The notes under the pieces: generated by a model | Told to the model about the DNA's origin: nothing | Databases searched by the model: none | Seen by the model: only the letters and a program-made list of their open reading frames with translations | Part shown: positions 17,320 to 26,682 of the stretch, one piece after another | Numbering within the stretch: position 1 is the stretch's first letter | Layout of the letters: every line of letters starts with the position of its first letter | DNA from: Chitinophagaceae bacterium | GTDB lineage: Bacteria > Bacteroidota > Bacteroidia > Chitinophagales > Chitinophagaceae | Reading direction: 5' to 3' | Length of the DNA stretch: 64,000 nucleotides | NCBI GenBank assembly: GCA_947451935.1 | Contig: CANGBH010000002.1 | Coordinates: forward strand, 1 to 64,000 | Made by a program: the position numbers and the translations under genes

Positions 17320-19944
17320 TTAAATAATCTCCTTGGTGGCTTTTTTTTCAAGTTTGTCGTTTCGAAAAACAACAACACCATCAAAAACATCTACTATCAC
17401 CGGGGAGGATTTGTCAATATCCCCCGCTAGAATTCGCTTCGACAATTGGTTTACAATTTCCTTTTGTATGAGCCTTTTTAGTGGCCTAGCTCCAAATTGT
17501 GGATCATAGCCATTTTGCACTAAGAAGTCTAATGCATAATCACTGAACTCAAGTTCAATACCCGATTCTTTTACCAATCGTCTTAGGCTACTCAGTTGAA
17601 TCTCAATAATCTTCCTCACTTCTTTTTTCTTTAAAGGTTGGAACATAATGATTTCATCAACCCTATTTAAAAATTCAGGTCGAACAGTTTGCTTCAGTAA
17701 ATTCATAACCTCCACACGTGCTGTTTCGGCAACTTTTTCTAAATCTTTAGTTCCTGCATTATCAAATGCATCTTGAATCAGATGACTACCGATATTGCTC
17801 GTCATAATGATGATGGTATTTTTAAAATTAACCACACGCCCTTTATTATCCGTTAATCTACCATCATCAAGCACTTGCAACAATACATTCCATACATCTG
17901 GATGTGCTTTTTCAATTTCGTCAAGCAATACTACACTATATGGTTTTCTTCGGACAGATTCGGTAAGTTGACCACCTTCTTCATATCCTACATAACCTGG
18001 AGGTGCTCCTACCAATCTTGAAACGGTATGTTTCTCTTGGTATTCACTCATGTCGATGCGTGTCATTAGTTTTTCATCATCAAATAAATAGGAAGCCAAT
18101 GTTTTTGCCAGTTCTGTTTTTCCGACACCTGTAGTACCTAAGAAGATAAATGAACCAATTGGACGATTGGGATCTTGCAGTCCTGCCCTACTTCTCCGTA
18201 TTGCATCTGCTACGGCTGTAATCGCTTCCTCTTGTCCTACTACACGTTCATGAAGATGATCTTCAAGATTCAGCAATTTTTCCATGTCGCTCTGTAGCAT
18301 CTTGGAAACAGGAATTCCAGTTGCCTTGGCTACGTTCTGAGCAATATCTTCAGCATCTACTTCTTCTTTTAATAATCGCTTTTCACCAGTTTTTAATAGC
18401 TCTGCTGAAAGTTCAACAATTAATTCTTCCTTGTCTTTTATTTTACCGTACCGGATTTCAGCTACTAATCCGTAATCACCTTCACGCTCTGCCTTTTCAG
18501 CTTGCAGCTTCAACTGCTCGATATCTGCTTTTGCTTGTTGTACTTTTTCCAGCAACTCTTTTTCTTCCATCCACTTTGCCTTAAGGGTATCACGCTCAAC
18601 CGTCAAACTTCCCAGCTCAGTATTGAGCTCTTTCATTTTTACATCATCATTCTCTCTTTTAATAGCTTCTCGCTCAATTTCAAGTTGACGGATTTGTCTT
18701 TCAAGTTTATCTAATTCCTCTGGCATGGAGTTCATTTCTAGCCTCAATTTAGCAGCACTTTCATCAATCAGATCAATGGCTTTATCTGGAAGAAAGCGGT
18801 CAGTGATGTAGCGATTTGATAATTCAACTGCTGCTATAATAGCTTCGTCTTTGATTCGAACATGATGATGGGTTTCATAGCGATCTTTCAATCCACGCAA
18901 AATCGAAATAGCATCTTCAATTCCGGGTTCATCAATCATCACTTTTTGAAATCTTCTTTCAAGTGCCTTATCCTTCTCAAAGTACTTTTGGTATTCTGAA
19001 AGTGTAGTAGCCCCTATTGCCCTGAGTTCACCTCTAGCCAAGGCTGGTTTAAGTATATTGGCAGCATCCATTGCACCTTCACCTCCACCAGCTCCAATTA
19101 GTGTATGAATTTCATCAATGAATAGAATGATTTCTCCATCACTGCCGGCAACTTCTTTCACTACCCCTTTTAGTCGCTCCTCAAACTCACCCTTGTATTT
19201 AGCACCAGCAATCAAAAGACCCATGTCTAGGGCATAGATCAATTTACTTTTTAAATTTTCTGGTACATCCCCATTTAATATTCGCATGGCTAATCCTTCT
19301 GCAATCGCTGTTTTGCCAACACCTGGTTCACCAACGAGGATGGGATTGTTTTTAGAACGTCGAGTTAAAATATGTAGGGTACGCCTAATCTCTTCATCTC
19401 GACCGATGACTGGGTCTAGTTTACCTAGACGAGCCATTTCAATTAAATTCTTTGCATATTTATTCAAAGCATTAAACTGCGTTTCTTGAGTTTGACTTTT
19501 TACTGTTTCCCCTTTTCTCAAGTCTTGTATAGCCTGAATCAAGCCTTTTTCAGTTAACCCAGATTCCTTCAAAAGCTTTGCCGTAGAGTCGGAACCCATT
19601 ACTAAGGCTAACATAATATGCTCAGGAGTGACAAATTCATCTCCAAATTTGCTGATTACTGATCCGGCGCGGAGCAATAAACTATTAGCGTCTCTACTTA
19701 ATGATTGTGCAGGTTCTGCATCAGATTTTGGTAACTTCTGCAACGCTTCATTTAACTTCGTATTCAACAACTGAATCGAAACATTATTCTTCTTCAGCAA
19801 ATAGTCAACAGGAGATGTCTTTTGCTCAAGAAGTGCATGTAATATATGGTCATTTTCAATGGTAGGATTTCCTGCATTAAAAGCCATTTGTTGTGCAGAT
19901 TGAATTGATTCAGCTGCTTGTATGGTATAGTTATTTAAATTCAT
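17320..19944 (-). CDS. clpB: Protein disaggregase ClpB
   Basis: 874 aa. Hexameric AAA+ chaperone that works with DnaK to dissolve aggregates. The N-terminal Clp repeat domain spans residues 1-145. The first AAA module has Walker A GEPGVGKT at 205-212 and Walker [11 protein letters not shown] long coiled-coil middle domain, rich in Glu/Lys/Leu (about 400-530), separates ClpB from ClpA/ClpC. The second AAA module has [11 protein letters not shown] and [15 protein letters not shown]. The C-terminal domain is complete. No CIRCE element is evident upstream. Single-gene unit. Confidence 0.97.
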   Translation of the reverse strand: MNLNNYTIQAAESIQSAQQMAFNAGNPTIENDHILHALLEQKTSPVDYLLKKNNVSIQLLNTKLNEALQKLPKSDAEPAQSLSRDANSLLLRAGSVISKFGDEFVTPEHIMLALVMGSDSTAKLLKESGLTEKGLIQAIQDLRKGETVKSQTQETQFNALNKYAKNLIEMARLGKLDPVIGRDEEIRRTLHILTRRSKNNPILVGEPGVGKTAIAEGLAMRILNGDVPENLKSKLIYALDMGLLIAGAKYKGEFEERLKGVVKEVAGSDGEIILFIDEIHTLIGAGGGEGAMDAANILKPALARGELRAIGATTLSEYQKYFEKDKALERRFQKVMIDEPGIEDAISILRGLKDRYETHHHVRIKDEAIIAAVELSNRYITDRFLPDKAIDLIDESAAKLRLEMNSMPEELDKLERQIRQLEIEREAIKRENDDVKMKELNTELGSLTVERDTLKAKWMEEKELLEKVQQAKADIEQLKLQAEKAEREGDYGLVAEIRYGKIKDKEELIVELSAELLKTGEKRLLKEEVDAEDIAQNVAKATGIPVSKMLQSDMEKLLNLEDHLHERVVGQEEAITAVADAIRRSRAGLQDPNRPIGSFIFLGTTGVGKTELAKTLASYLFDDEKLMTRIDMSEYQEKHTVSRLVGAPPGYVGYEEGGQLTESVRRKPYSVVLLDEIEKAHPDVWNVLLQVLDDGRLTDNKGRVVNFKNTIIIMTSNIGSHLIQDAFDNAGTKDLEKVAETARVEVMNLLKQTVRPEFLNRVDEIIMFQPLKKKEVRKIIEIQLSSLRRLVKESGIELEFSDYALDFLVQNGYDPQFGARPLKRLIQKEIVNQLSKRILAGDIDKSSPVIVDVFDGVVVFRNDKLEKKATKEII

Positions 19945-19995
19945 AATATCGATTTAATAAATTCATTTGCTCAAATTAACACCCAGTTCTAAAAA

Positions 19996-21045
19996 ATGGA
20001 AATTATGTCATACAAATCATCAAAAACATGTCTGAAATGCAGTCTAGCATTGATTTTAATGCTATTTTTTCAGTTTTCATTCGCTCAACTAGATTTCACC
20101 GGTGTCAATGCAAGTATAACTAAGTATAACAAAACTCTTGGAAAAGAATATGTAGTAGTTGTAAATAAAGAAGGAAAAAATATTTTCTTGAAGGAAACAG
20201 AAGAGATTCAACTTAAAACACCAGTTGCCATTGCAAGTAGCAGCAAATGGTTAACGGCAGCCTTGGTGATGATTTTTGTGGATGAAGGAAAAATTCAACT
20301 TGACGATCCAGTAAGTAAATACATCCCTGTATTTGAAAAGTATATGAAAGGGTATATTACCATTCGTCATTGCCTTACACATACTACAGGTATTGATGGA
20401 GATGCGTTAGCTGTCCTCAAAATTATTCAAAAAGGGAAATTTCAAAATCTAGAGGAAGAAGTGAATTATTTTGCTGCAAAAAAATCAATAGTAGATAATC
20501 CAGGTTCTCACTTTTCGTATAATGGCATAGGATTGAATATTGCAGGGAGGGTACTTGAAATCATCACAAAAAAATCGTTTGACAGGATTGCGGTCGAGAA
20601 ACTATTTAAACCATTAGGGATGCGTTCAACCAGCTTCTCAGGAGAAACTGAATTTATAAATCCTTCAGGCGGAGCAGTATCAAGTGCATTTGATTATATA
20701 AATTTCATGCAGATGATTCTCAACAAAGGATTATTTAACGGCAAACGAATATTAAGCGAAAAATCTGTAGCAGAAATACTGACCAACCAATTCCCAGACG
20801 CCATAATTCGAAATACGCCAGAAGTAGCAAAGGGATACCAATATGCCATGGGCAACTGGATTGAGGAAAAAAATGAAATTGGTCAAGGTATTGTATTCTC
20901 ATGTCCGGGATTGTTTGGCACATGGCCGTGGATTGATTTAGAAAGGAAATATGTTGCAATTATTTTATCAAAGAGCTTACTCAGCACTGAGAAAAAAGAA
21001 GTTTATGCAGAAATCAAAAAGAGCATAAATCAGTCTCTTGAATAA
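19996..21045 (+). CDS. Secreted beta-lactamase-family serine hydrolase
   Basis: 349 aa. Signal peptide (residues ~1-30, ending FSFAQ). Class C beta-lactamase/DD-peptidase-like fold: the SxxK motif with nucleophile Ser lies in ASSSKWLTAAL, followed by EGKIQLDDPVSKYIPVF and the ITIRHCLTHTTGI block. The YxN motif appears as YNG (FSYNGIGLNIAGRVLE), so the Tyr is kept but the Asn is replaced. The C-terminal HxG-type motif is also weak (CPGLFGTWPW). These changes make true beta-lactamase activity unlikely; an esterase or peptidase role is possible. queG starts 9 bases later. Confidence 0.85.
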   Translation: MEIMSYKSSKTCLKCSLALILMLFFQFSFAQLDFTGVNASITKYNKTLGKEYVVVVNKEGKNIFLKETEEIQLKTPVAIASSSKWLTAALVMIFVDEGKIQLDDPVSKYIPVFEKYMKGYITIRHCLTHTTGIDGDALAVLKIIQKGKFQNLEEEVNYFAAKKSIVDNPGSHFSYNGIGLNIAGRVLEIITKKSFDRIAVEKLFKPLGMRSTSFSGETEFINPSGGAVSSAFDYINFMQMILNKGLFNGKRILSEKSVAEILTNQFPDAIIRNTPEVAKGYQYAMGNWIEEKNEIGQGIVFSCPGLFGTWPWIDLERKYVAIILSKSLLSTEKKEVYAEIKKSINQSLE

Positions 21046-21054
21046 GACAACGGA

Positions 21055-21996
21055 ATGACGAACCTAACAAAGCAATACAACACAGATAAGATTAAACTGA
21101 TTGCAGAATCTATTGGATTTGATCAGTGTGGAATTGCTATTCCTGTGTCACTTGATGAAGATGCAAGAAGGTTGGAGAAATGGCTAATGAACAAACGGCA
21201 TGGCGAAATGCATTACATGGAAAACCACTTCGACATGCGTGTTGATCCAACTAAATTGGTTCCAGGTGCAAAATCAGTAATTACATTACTGTATAACTAT
21301 TACCCGGCTGAACTTCAACCTGAAGGAAATCCGAAAATAGCAAAATATGCGTATGGGAAAGATTATCACGAAATCATACGCAATAAATTACACGAGTTTC
21401 TGTATAAAGCAAGAGAAGTTATTGGGGATATTCAAGGAAGAGGATTTGTGGATTCAGCTCCAGTGCTAGAACGAACCTGGGCACAAAGAAGTGGGTTAGG
21501 ATGGATTGGGAAAAACGGAAACCTAATAAACAAAAAAATGGGATCCTTTTTCTTTATCGCTACGCTTATAACAGACTTAGAACTTATCGCAGATTTACCC
21601 TACCCCAAAGACTATTGTGGAAGTTGTACCAAATGCGTTGAGTCTTGTCCAACAGAAGCAATTTTACCCAACAAGGTAATAGATGCATCTAAATGCATAT
21701 CCTATTTTACGATTGAATTAAAGTCACCTAATCTTCCAGCACAACTAGAGCAAAATGCACAAAATTGGGTTTTTGGTTGTGATATTTGTCAAGATGTATG
21801 TCCTTGGAATACCTTCAGCTCCCCAACGAAACATTCGGAATTAACTCCATTAAAAGAGGTAATTAGTTTTTCAATTGAAGACTGGATAGATCTTGAGCAG
21901 GAAAAATTCAATTCCATTTTCAAGCAATCTGCAATCAAAAGAACGAAATGGAATGGGATGATGAGGAATCTAAAACTGTTTATACACAAAAACTAG
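21055..21996 (+). CDS. queG: Epoxyqueuosine reductase
   Basis: 313 aa. Cobalamin- and Fe-S-dependent enzyme that reduces epoxyqueuosine to queuosine in tRNA, the last step of Q synthesis. Two [4Fe-4S] motifs are visible: CGSCTKCVESCPTEAI and CDICQDVCPWN. The N-terminal cobalamin-binding region contains RVDPTKLVPGAKSVI and the conserved segment GRGFVDSAPVLERTWAQRSGLGWIGK(N), of which the Asp and Trp are typical. It lacks the C-terminal HEAT extension of longer QueG proteins, as many Bacteroidota members do. Its TAG stop shares the palindrome CTAG with the stop of the convergent gene. Confidence 0.95.
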   Translation: MTNLTKQYNTDKIKLIAESIGFDQCGIAIPVSLDEDARRLEKWLMNKRHGEMHYMENHFDMRVDPTKLVPGAKSVITLLYNYYPAELQPEGNPKIAKYAYGKDYHEIIRNKLHEFLYKAREVIGDIQGRGFVDSAPVLERTWAQRSGLGWIGKNGNLINKKMGSFFFIATLITDLELIADLPYPKDYCGSCTKCVESCPTEAILPNKVIDASKCISYFTIELKSPNLPAQLEQNAQNWVFGCDICQDVCPWNTFSSPTKHSELTPLKEVISFSIEDWIDLEQEKFNSIFKQSAIKRTKWNGMMRNLKLFIHKN

Positions 21997-22526
21997 TTAT
22001 CCAATTGCTCTTTAAACATCGTTAAGCTATGTTGAAGTGCTGGCCCTTTCATATCTGCGGCCATCATGCCATAGATTTTTTCCCAAGGATACCATCTTAA
22101 TTTTTCAATAATATACCAAGACATTAATACTGAGTCTTTTTGGACAGAAAGGTTTATGCCAGAATGTACAGGGCGGTCACCTGCTAATTGAATATCCATT
22201 TCCAAACCATCCGTATGAATAGAATTAAAACGAATTAGATTCAACGCTTGTTGTGGTTCTCCCCAAATGATTGAATCTCCTTTATTAAGTATAGAATCTT
22301 TTTTATAGACCTTAATATTTTCTTGTTGTATCAAGATATCGTTCCAGGAAGACCAATCATCCAGATCATTCAATTTAGTCATTACATCTTTTTTCTGTGC
22401 TCCAATCATTACCCATTTAGAAGTAACCACTTCAGATGGAAACAGCAGTGAAAGAAAAACCATAACTAGACTCAGTAAAAAAAACACAATGAACAATGGC
22501 TTAAGCTTTCTTCTCATTATTCCCAT
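21993..22526 (-). CDS. Membrane-anchored SRPBCC-like protein
   Basis: 177 aa. One N-terminal transmembrane helix (LFIVFFLLSLVMVFLSLLF) precedes a domain resembling the START/SRPBCC fold: KDVMTKLNDLDDWSSWNDI near the front, then strands around IRFNSIHTDGLEMDIQLAG, and a closing long helix MKGPALQHSLTMFKEQL. Such domains bind hydrophobic ligands in a deep cavity. The role is unknown. The first 10 bases overlap the end of the ABC permease gene, so the two are probably translated together. Met4 (22517) is an alternative start. Confidence 0.75.
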   Translation of the reverse strand: MGIMRRKLKPLFIVFFLLSLVMVFLSLLFPSEVVTSKWVMIGAQKKDVMTKLNDLDDWSSWNDILIQQENIKVYKKDSILNKGDSIIWGEPQQALNLIRFNSIHTDGLEMDIQLAGDRPVHSGINLSVQKDSVLMSWYIIEKLRWYPWEKIYGMMAADMKGPALQHSLTMFKEQLDN

Positions 22527-23626
22527 TTAAACACTTTAATAGCAATGGCATAAAGACAAATACCCCAAATTAAAAGATATTTCAATTGAGGCAAACAATC
22601 TGACAGATGTGCTCCTTCGAAAGCTACATTCCTCATAGCCTCATTCAAATATGTAAGAGGCAATATGCGGCATATAGGCTGAAGCCAAATCGGAAAATTA
22701 TCCACTTGAAAAAATGTACCAGCAAGCAAAAATTGAGGTAACGTTACAAGATTTGCAAATGGTGGTATAGCGCTTTCACTGTTTGCTAATCCACTTACTA
22801 TAAAACCAAACCCCATGAACACGAGTAAGCCAATTAAACTTAGAACTAGCAATTCCGCGAAGGTTGTCCAGCCATTAACTAACGTAAAATTAAACGCAAA
22901 ATAACCAATACCTAAAATGACTATCGCCGTGATTAGTTGAAAAATAATTCTTCCTAACCCCTCGCCAAAAACAATAAACGATTTACGAATAGGTGTAGCA
23001 AAAAATCTCTTAAGTACCAACGTCTGACGTAAATTAAAAAACACAAAAGCAACACCAAATACGCCAGCACTTAATAATGAAAAACCAAGTTGACCTGGAA
23101 GAATAAAATCAATAGTTCGATAAATACGTCCAGGCAATGTTGTTTTTTGAATGAAAGCATAGGTCTGCTTTCCGGAGATACTATCTCTGTCAACTTCTCC
23201 GATAGCTTTTTGAATGATGGACTGTAAAATTCCAATTCTATCAACTGCCGCGGTTGATGTTGTAAGCTCAATAGTATATCTTGGATATGATACAGGACTT
23301 AGCTCCTTGATATTGACAATTGCAGTTATATGACCTTTCTCAAGATCTTGCATTGACTTTTGTTCAGATTGAGTAAGAATCTTTAAATTATTCCCTTCAA
23401 TTAATTTTTTATACAGTGTATTTTGGGTTGACGATGCCGGAGCAAATACCATTCTAATTACGGGTGCTGTAGAACTCAAAAAACCAAAAACTAAGATGAA
23501 AATAATTGGAAACAAAAAACTAAATATAACTGCAGAGGGGCTCCTAAAAATTGAACGCAAACTTGCTTTTGCAATCGCAAGCATTGCGACAAATTGATTG
23601 TAGGACTTTGCTTTATCTTGATTCAT
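22517..23626 (-). CDS. ABC-2 type transporter permease
   Basis: 369 aa. Topology fits an ABC-2 (YhaP/NatB/DrrB-like) permease: one transmembrane helix near residues 27-50, a large extracytoplasmic domain (about 55-175), then five to six helices (for example GFSLLSAGVFGVAFVFFNL and LLVLSLIGLLVFMGFGFIV). The final loop, PICRILPLTYLNEAMRN, is characteristic of the family. No ATPase gene lies next to it, so the nucleotide-binding partner must be encoded elsewhere. The substrate is unknown. It lies between sppA (46 bases upstream) and the SRPBCC-like gene (overlapping). Confidence 0.88.
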   Translation of the reverse strand: MNQDKAKSYNQFVAMLAIAKASLRSIFRSPSAVIFSFLFPIIFILVFGFLSSTAPVIRMVFAPASSTQNTLYKKLIEGNNLKILTQSEQKSMQDLEKGHITAIVNIKELSPVSYPRYTIELTTSTAAVDRIGILQSIIQKAIGEVDRDSISGKQTYAFIQKTTLPGRIYRTIDFILPGQLGFSLLSAGVFGVAFVFFNLRQTLVLKRFFATPIRKSFIVFGEGLGRIIFQLITAIVILGIGYFAFNFTLVNGWTTFAELLVLSLIGLLVFMGFGFIVSGLANSESAIPPFANLVTLPQFLLAGTFFQVDNFPIWLQPICRILPLTYLNEAMRNVAFEGAHLSDCLPQLKYLLIWGICLYAIAIKVFKWE

Positions 23627-23672
23627 GTATTGAGTAAAGAAGATGTAGTTAAGTTGAGAACAAAACTACTTA

Positions 23673-25433
23673 TTAATGAATGGAAAATTCAAAAGGAATT
23701 CGAGTCTGTATTTCACCTTTACCTGTCTTCAATTGTTGAATGCGCTTCATCAAACTATATAGCTCTATTCCTAACTCTTTTTTTATTGACGTCTCAGTAA
23801 GATCTGTTGGATATTGATTAAGGATTTGATCAATAAATGATTTTGGCTCAGGATATGTTTTGATTCTAAATTCCTTTAGTTTAGCCAGTTTGACCGCTTC
23901 AGCAATTGCATCTTGTAATCCCCCAATTTCATCCACTAATCCAAGTTGTTTTGCCCTACTGCCTGTCCATACCCTTCCCTGAGCAATACTATCCACGTAG
24001 TCCATAGTTTTACTTCTGCCGGAGGCAACTCGACTTTTGAAATCAGTATAAACCCGTTCAACTTGTGACTGCATGATATTTTTTTCGAAATCATTCATTG
24101 GTCTTGTAACAGAAGGCGCATCAGCAAATTCTCCTGTTTTTACACGATCAAATGTAACACCCAACTTATTTTTCATGAAAGTTGAGATATCGGGGACAAT
24201 TGAAAAAACACCAATTGAACCAGTTATGGTATTAGAATCTGCGAAAATCTTATTCGCATTGCATGCAATATAGTATCCTCCACTTGCTGCAACATCTCCC
24301 ATGGAAACAACCACAGGCTTACCTTGTTTTTTTATCAATTCAATTTCCCGCCAAATAATTTCACTGGCAATACTACTTCCACCTGGGGAATTTACTCTTA
24401 ATACAATCCCCTTTATATTTTTATCATTTCTGAGCTTTCTTAATAAAGTTAGATATTCATCAGAAGATACTTGGTCTGTACTTCCTTTCCCATACACTAT
24501 TTCTCCCTCTGCCACAACAACAGCAATTTTGTCTGATGAAAAGCTAGTTTTTAGATCTGCAACTTTTTTATATTGAGGCAAACTAATAAAATTAATCTTC
24601 TTGCCATCTGCAATACCTAAGTTCTTTCTGATTTCAGATTTTACTTCATCATCATACTTAAGTCCGTCTATTAAATGAACATCCAGGGCTTTTTCTGTAG
24701 TAGTAATTTCGTACCTATTAGCATATGCCTTGAGACTATCTTCATTAATTTTTCTAGATGAAGATGTAGTTGAAATTAAATCATCATATAAATCATTCAA
24801 CCAAACAGTTGTTTGAACCTTATTCGCTTCAGTCATTTGAGTCTCACGAAAAGGCTCAGTGGCACTTTTAAATTTCCCAGCATAAAATATCTGTGGCTTT
24901 ATTTCAAGCTTATCGATTAAATTTTTAAAGAACATGTATTCTACCGACATTCCCTGCCATTCAACAAGCCCTTTAGGATGACAATATATTTTATCAGAAA
25001 CGTTTGCTACGTAGTAAGCCTTTTGAGTTATATAATCGCCATAAGCTATAATGAACTTTTTAGACTGCTTGAACGATATCAAGGCATTTCTAAGTTCATT
25101 ACTTGTTGCATACCCATTTGCATTGGTAGCCGAACGCAAGTAGATACCGTTAATGGAAGAGTCCGACTTGGCCGCGTTGATTAGCTGAATAGTTGTTGAT
25201 AAACTTGGCATAACATCGTCAGACTTACCAGTTAATTCAGCGAATGGATCTTCTTTTTGCTTGTCTTCTAAAGATTTAGAAAGGTCTATGACTAAAACCG
25301 TTTTTTTTGCTAAGTCTGTTTTTTCCTCTTCCATTAAGGCACTGGCAATAGCGAAGAAAAATATAAACAGCAGCAAAAAAAAGGTGAATATGGCAAGCAG
25401 TGATGCAAAAAATGATTTGAAAAAACTTTTCAA
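23673..25433 (-). CDS. sppA: Signal peptide peptidase SppA, long (67K) type
   Basis: 586 aa, the size of the E. coli-type protein with two tandem S49 domains. An N-terminal transmembrane anchor (residues ~8-33, very Phe/Leu-rich) is followed by the first domain, with the Lys general base expected in the segment GDYITQKAYY, and the second domain with nucleophile Ser in GDVAASGGYYIAC. It cleaves leftover signal peptides in the inner membrane. GIVLRVNSPGGSS is a family signature. First gene of a leftward set with the ABC-2 permease and SRPBCC-like gene. Confidence 0.94.
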   Translation of the reverse strand: MKSFFKSFFASLLAIFTFFLLLFIFFFAIASALMEEEKTDLAKKTVLVIDLSKSLEDKQKEDPFAELTGKSDDVMPSLSTTIQLINAAKSDSSINGIYLRSATNANGYATSNELRNALISFKQSKKFIIAYGDYITQKAYYVANVSDKIYCHPKGLVEWQGMSVEYMFFKNLIDKLEIKPQIFYAGKFKSATEPFRETQMTEANKVQTTVWLNDLYDDLISTTSSSRKINEDSLKAYANRYEITTTEKALDVHLIDGLKYDDEVKSEIRKNLGIADGKKINFISLPQYKKVADLKTSFSSDKIAVVVAEGEIVYGKGSTDQVSSDEYLTLLRKLRNDKNIKGIVLRVNSPGGSSIASEIIWREIELIKKQGKPVVVSMGDVAASGGYYIACNANKIFADSNTITGSIGVFSIVPDISTFMKNKLGVTFDRVKTGEFADAPSVTRPMNDFEKNIMQSQVERVYTDFKSRVASGRSKTMDYVDSIAQGRVWTGSRAKQLGLVDEIGGLQDAIAEAVKLAKLKEFRIKTYPEPKSFIDQILNQYPTDLTETSIKKELGIELYSLMKRIQQLKTGKGEIQTRIPFEFSIH

Positions 25434-25492
25434 CGTAATTAGTTTTAAAGTGTAAAATTAAAGAACTTTACGTCTATTGATCAATTCGATTT

Positions 25493-25999
25493 ATGAATGA
25501 TGCATATTTATTGATAGGTGGCAATGTAGGTGATCGAAAGTACTATTTAACTAAGTCTGTTGAACTTATTGCGAATAAATGCGGAAAAATTGAGCAACAG
25601 TCATCTCTATACGAAACAGCCGCATGGGGGAAACTTGATCAGGGTGCATTTTTAAATCAAGTGATAAGAATTTCAACTAGCTTAGAACCTATTGAACTGC
25701 TTAATTCCATTCTCAATGTAGAAAACATCCTTGGCAGAAAAAGGGAAGAGAAATATGGTTCTAGGACAATTGATATTGATATCCTTTACTATAATAATCT
25801 TACCCTACATGATGCAGCCTTAACCATCCCACATCCTAGAATTTCAGAAAGAAGATTTGTCTTAACCCCTCTTTGTGAAATAGCAAGTCATTTGATTGAT
25901 CCGATACATAACACAACAATTGAATCATTATTACAAGCTTGTCAAGACACACTATCTGTTATTAAATTGCCTGTAATTGTGAATAACGATATATCCTGA
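25493..25999 (+). CDS. folK: HPPK, 2-amino-4-hydroxy-6-hydroxymethyldihydropteridine pyrophosphokinase
   Basis: 168 aa. Transfers pyrophosphate from ATP to the pterin in folate synthesis. Signatures: LLIGGNVGDRKYYL at the N-terminus, SSLYETAAWG, FLNQVI, and the diagnostic GSRTIDIDILYY followed by IPHPRISERRFVLTPL. The length is normal and it is not fused to FolB or FolP. It is divergent from sppA and followed by a deoxynucleoside kinase 29 bases later. Confidence 0.96.
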   Translation: MNDAYLLIGGNVGDRKYYLTKSVELIANKCGKIEQQSSLYETAAWGKLDQGAFLNQVIRISTSLEPIELLNSILNVENILGRKREEKYGSRTIDIDILYYNNLTLHDAALTIPHPRISERRFVLTPLCEIASHLIDPIHNTTIESLLQACQDTLSVIKLPVIVNNDIS

Positions 26000-26015
26000 T
26001 CTAAATTCTGTTTAA

Positions 26016-26023
26016 TAAGTTTG
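26016..26023 (+). promoter_or_regulatory. Predicted -7 element of the deoxynucleoside kinase gene
   Basis: TAAGTTTG is an exact TANNTTTG match ending 5 bases before the ATG at 26029. No clear -33 TTG is visible, so read-through from folK is an alternative. Confidence 0.4.
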
Positions 26024-26028
26024 GATTC

Positions 26029-26661
26029 ATGAAATACAAGTTCATTAGCATTGAAGGAAACATAGGGGCCGGAAAAACAACACTTGCGCATATTCTATCA
26101 AAAGCACTCAACGCAAGGCTTATACTAGAGGAGTTTGCCGACAATCCATTCTTAGCGAAATTTTATGAAAATCCTGCTCAGTATGCTTTTTCTGTAGAAT
26201 TGTTTTTCATGGCAGAGCGGTTCAAACAATTAAAAGATCTTGTAAGTCAACAAGACCTTTTTCAAAATATTACAGTTTCTGATTATCTATTTACAAAATG
26301 CCTACTCTTTGCAAAAGTGAATTTATCAGAGGACGAATTCCGACTCTATCAACGCCTTTATGACATCATGAATCCACAAATGATTCAACCTGATTTGCTT
26401 ATTTACCTGCATTCTCCAGTGTCTAAACTACAAGAAAACATAAAAAAAAGAAATAGGATTTATGAATTGAATATTCAAAACGACTATTTATTCAATATAC
26501 AAGAAACCTTTACCAACTATATTAAGCAACACCATATTAAAACCCTATTTGTGGATGCTAGCAATGCAGACTTTTTGAGCAATGAAAAACACCTTGAAGT
26601 ATTGCTCCAAGCACTAGAGAATGATTATTCTGAAGGACAACATTTTATTACACTCCCATAG
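26029..26661 (+). CDS. Deoxynucleoside kinase
   Basis: 210 aa. dNK/dGK-family kinase that phosphorylates deoxynucleosides for salvage. The P-loop is GNIGAGKTT (residues 9-17). The EEF substrate-binding Glu, the MAERF segment and the VSDYLFTK motif are all present. The arginine-containing lid is KKRNRIYE near residue 145. The preferred base (dA, dG or dC) cannot be told. A kinase of this family often sits next to folK in Bacteroidota. Confidence 0.92.
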   Translation: MKYKFISIEGNIGAGKTTLAHILSKALNARLILEEFADNPFLAKFYENPAQYAFSVELFFMAERFKQLKDLVSQQDLFQNITVSDYLFTKCLLFAKVNLSEDEFRLYQRLYDIMNPQMIQPDLLIYLHSPVSKLQENIKKRNRIYELNIQNDYLFNIQETFTNYIKQHHIKTLFVDASNADFLSNEKHLEVLLQALENDYSEGQHFITLP

Positions 26662-26682
26662 TATTCGAATAGGCAAAAAACC

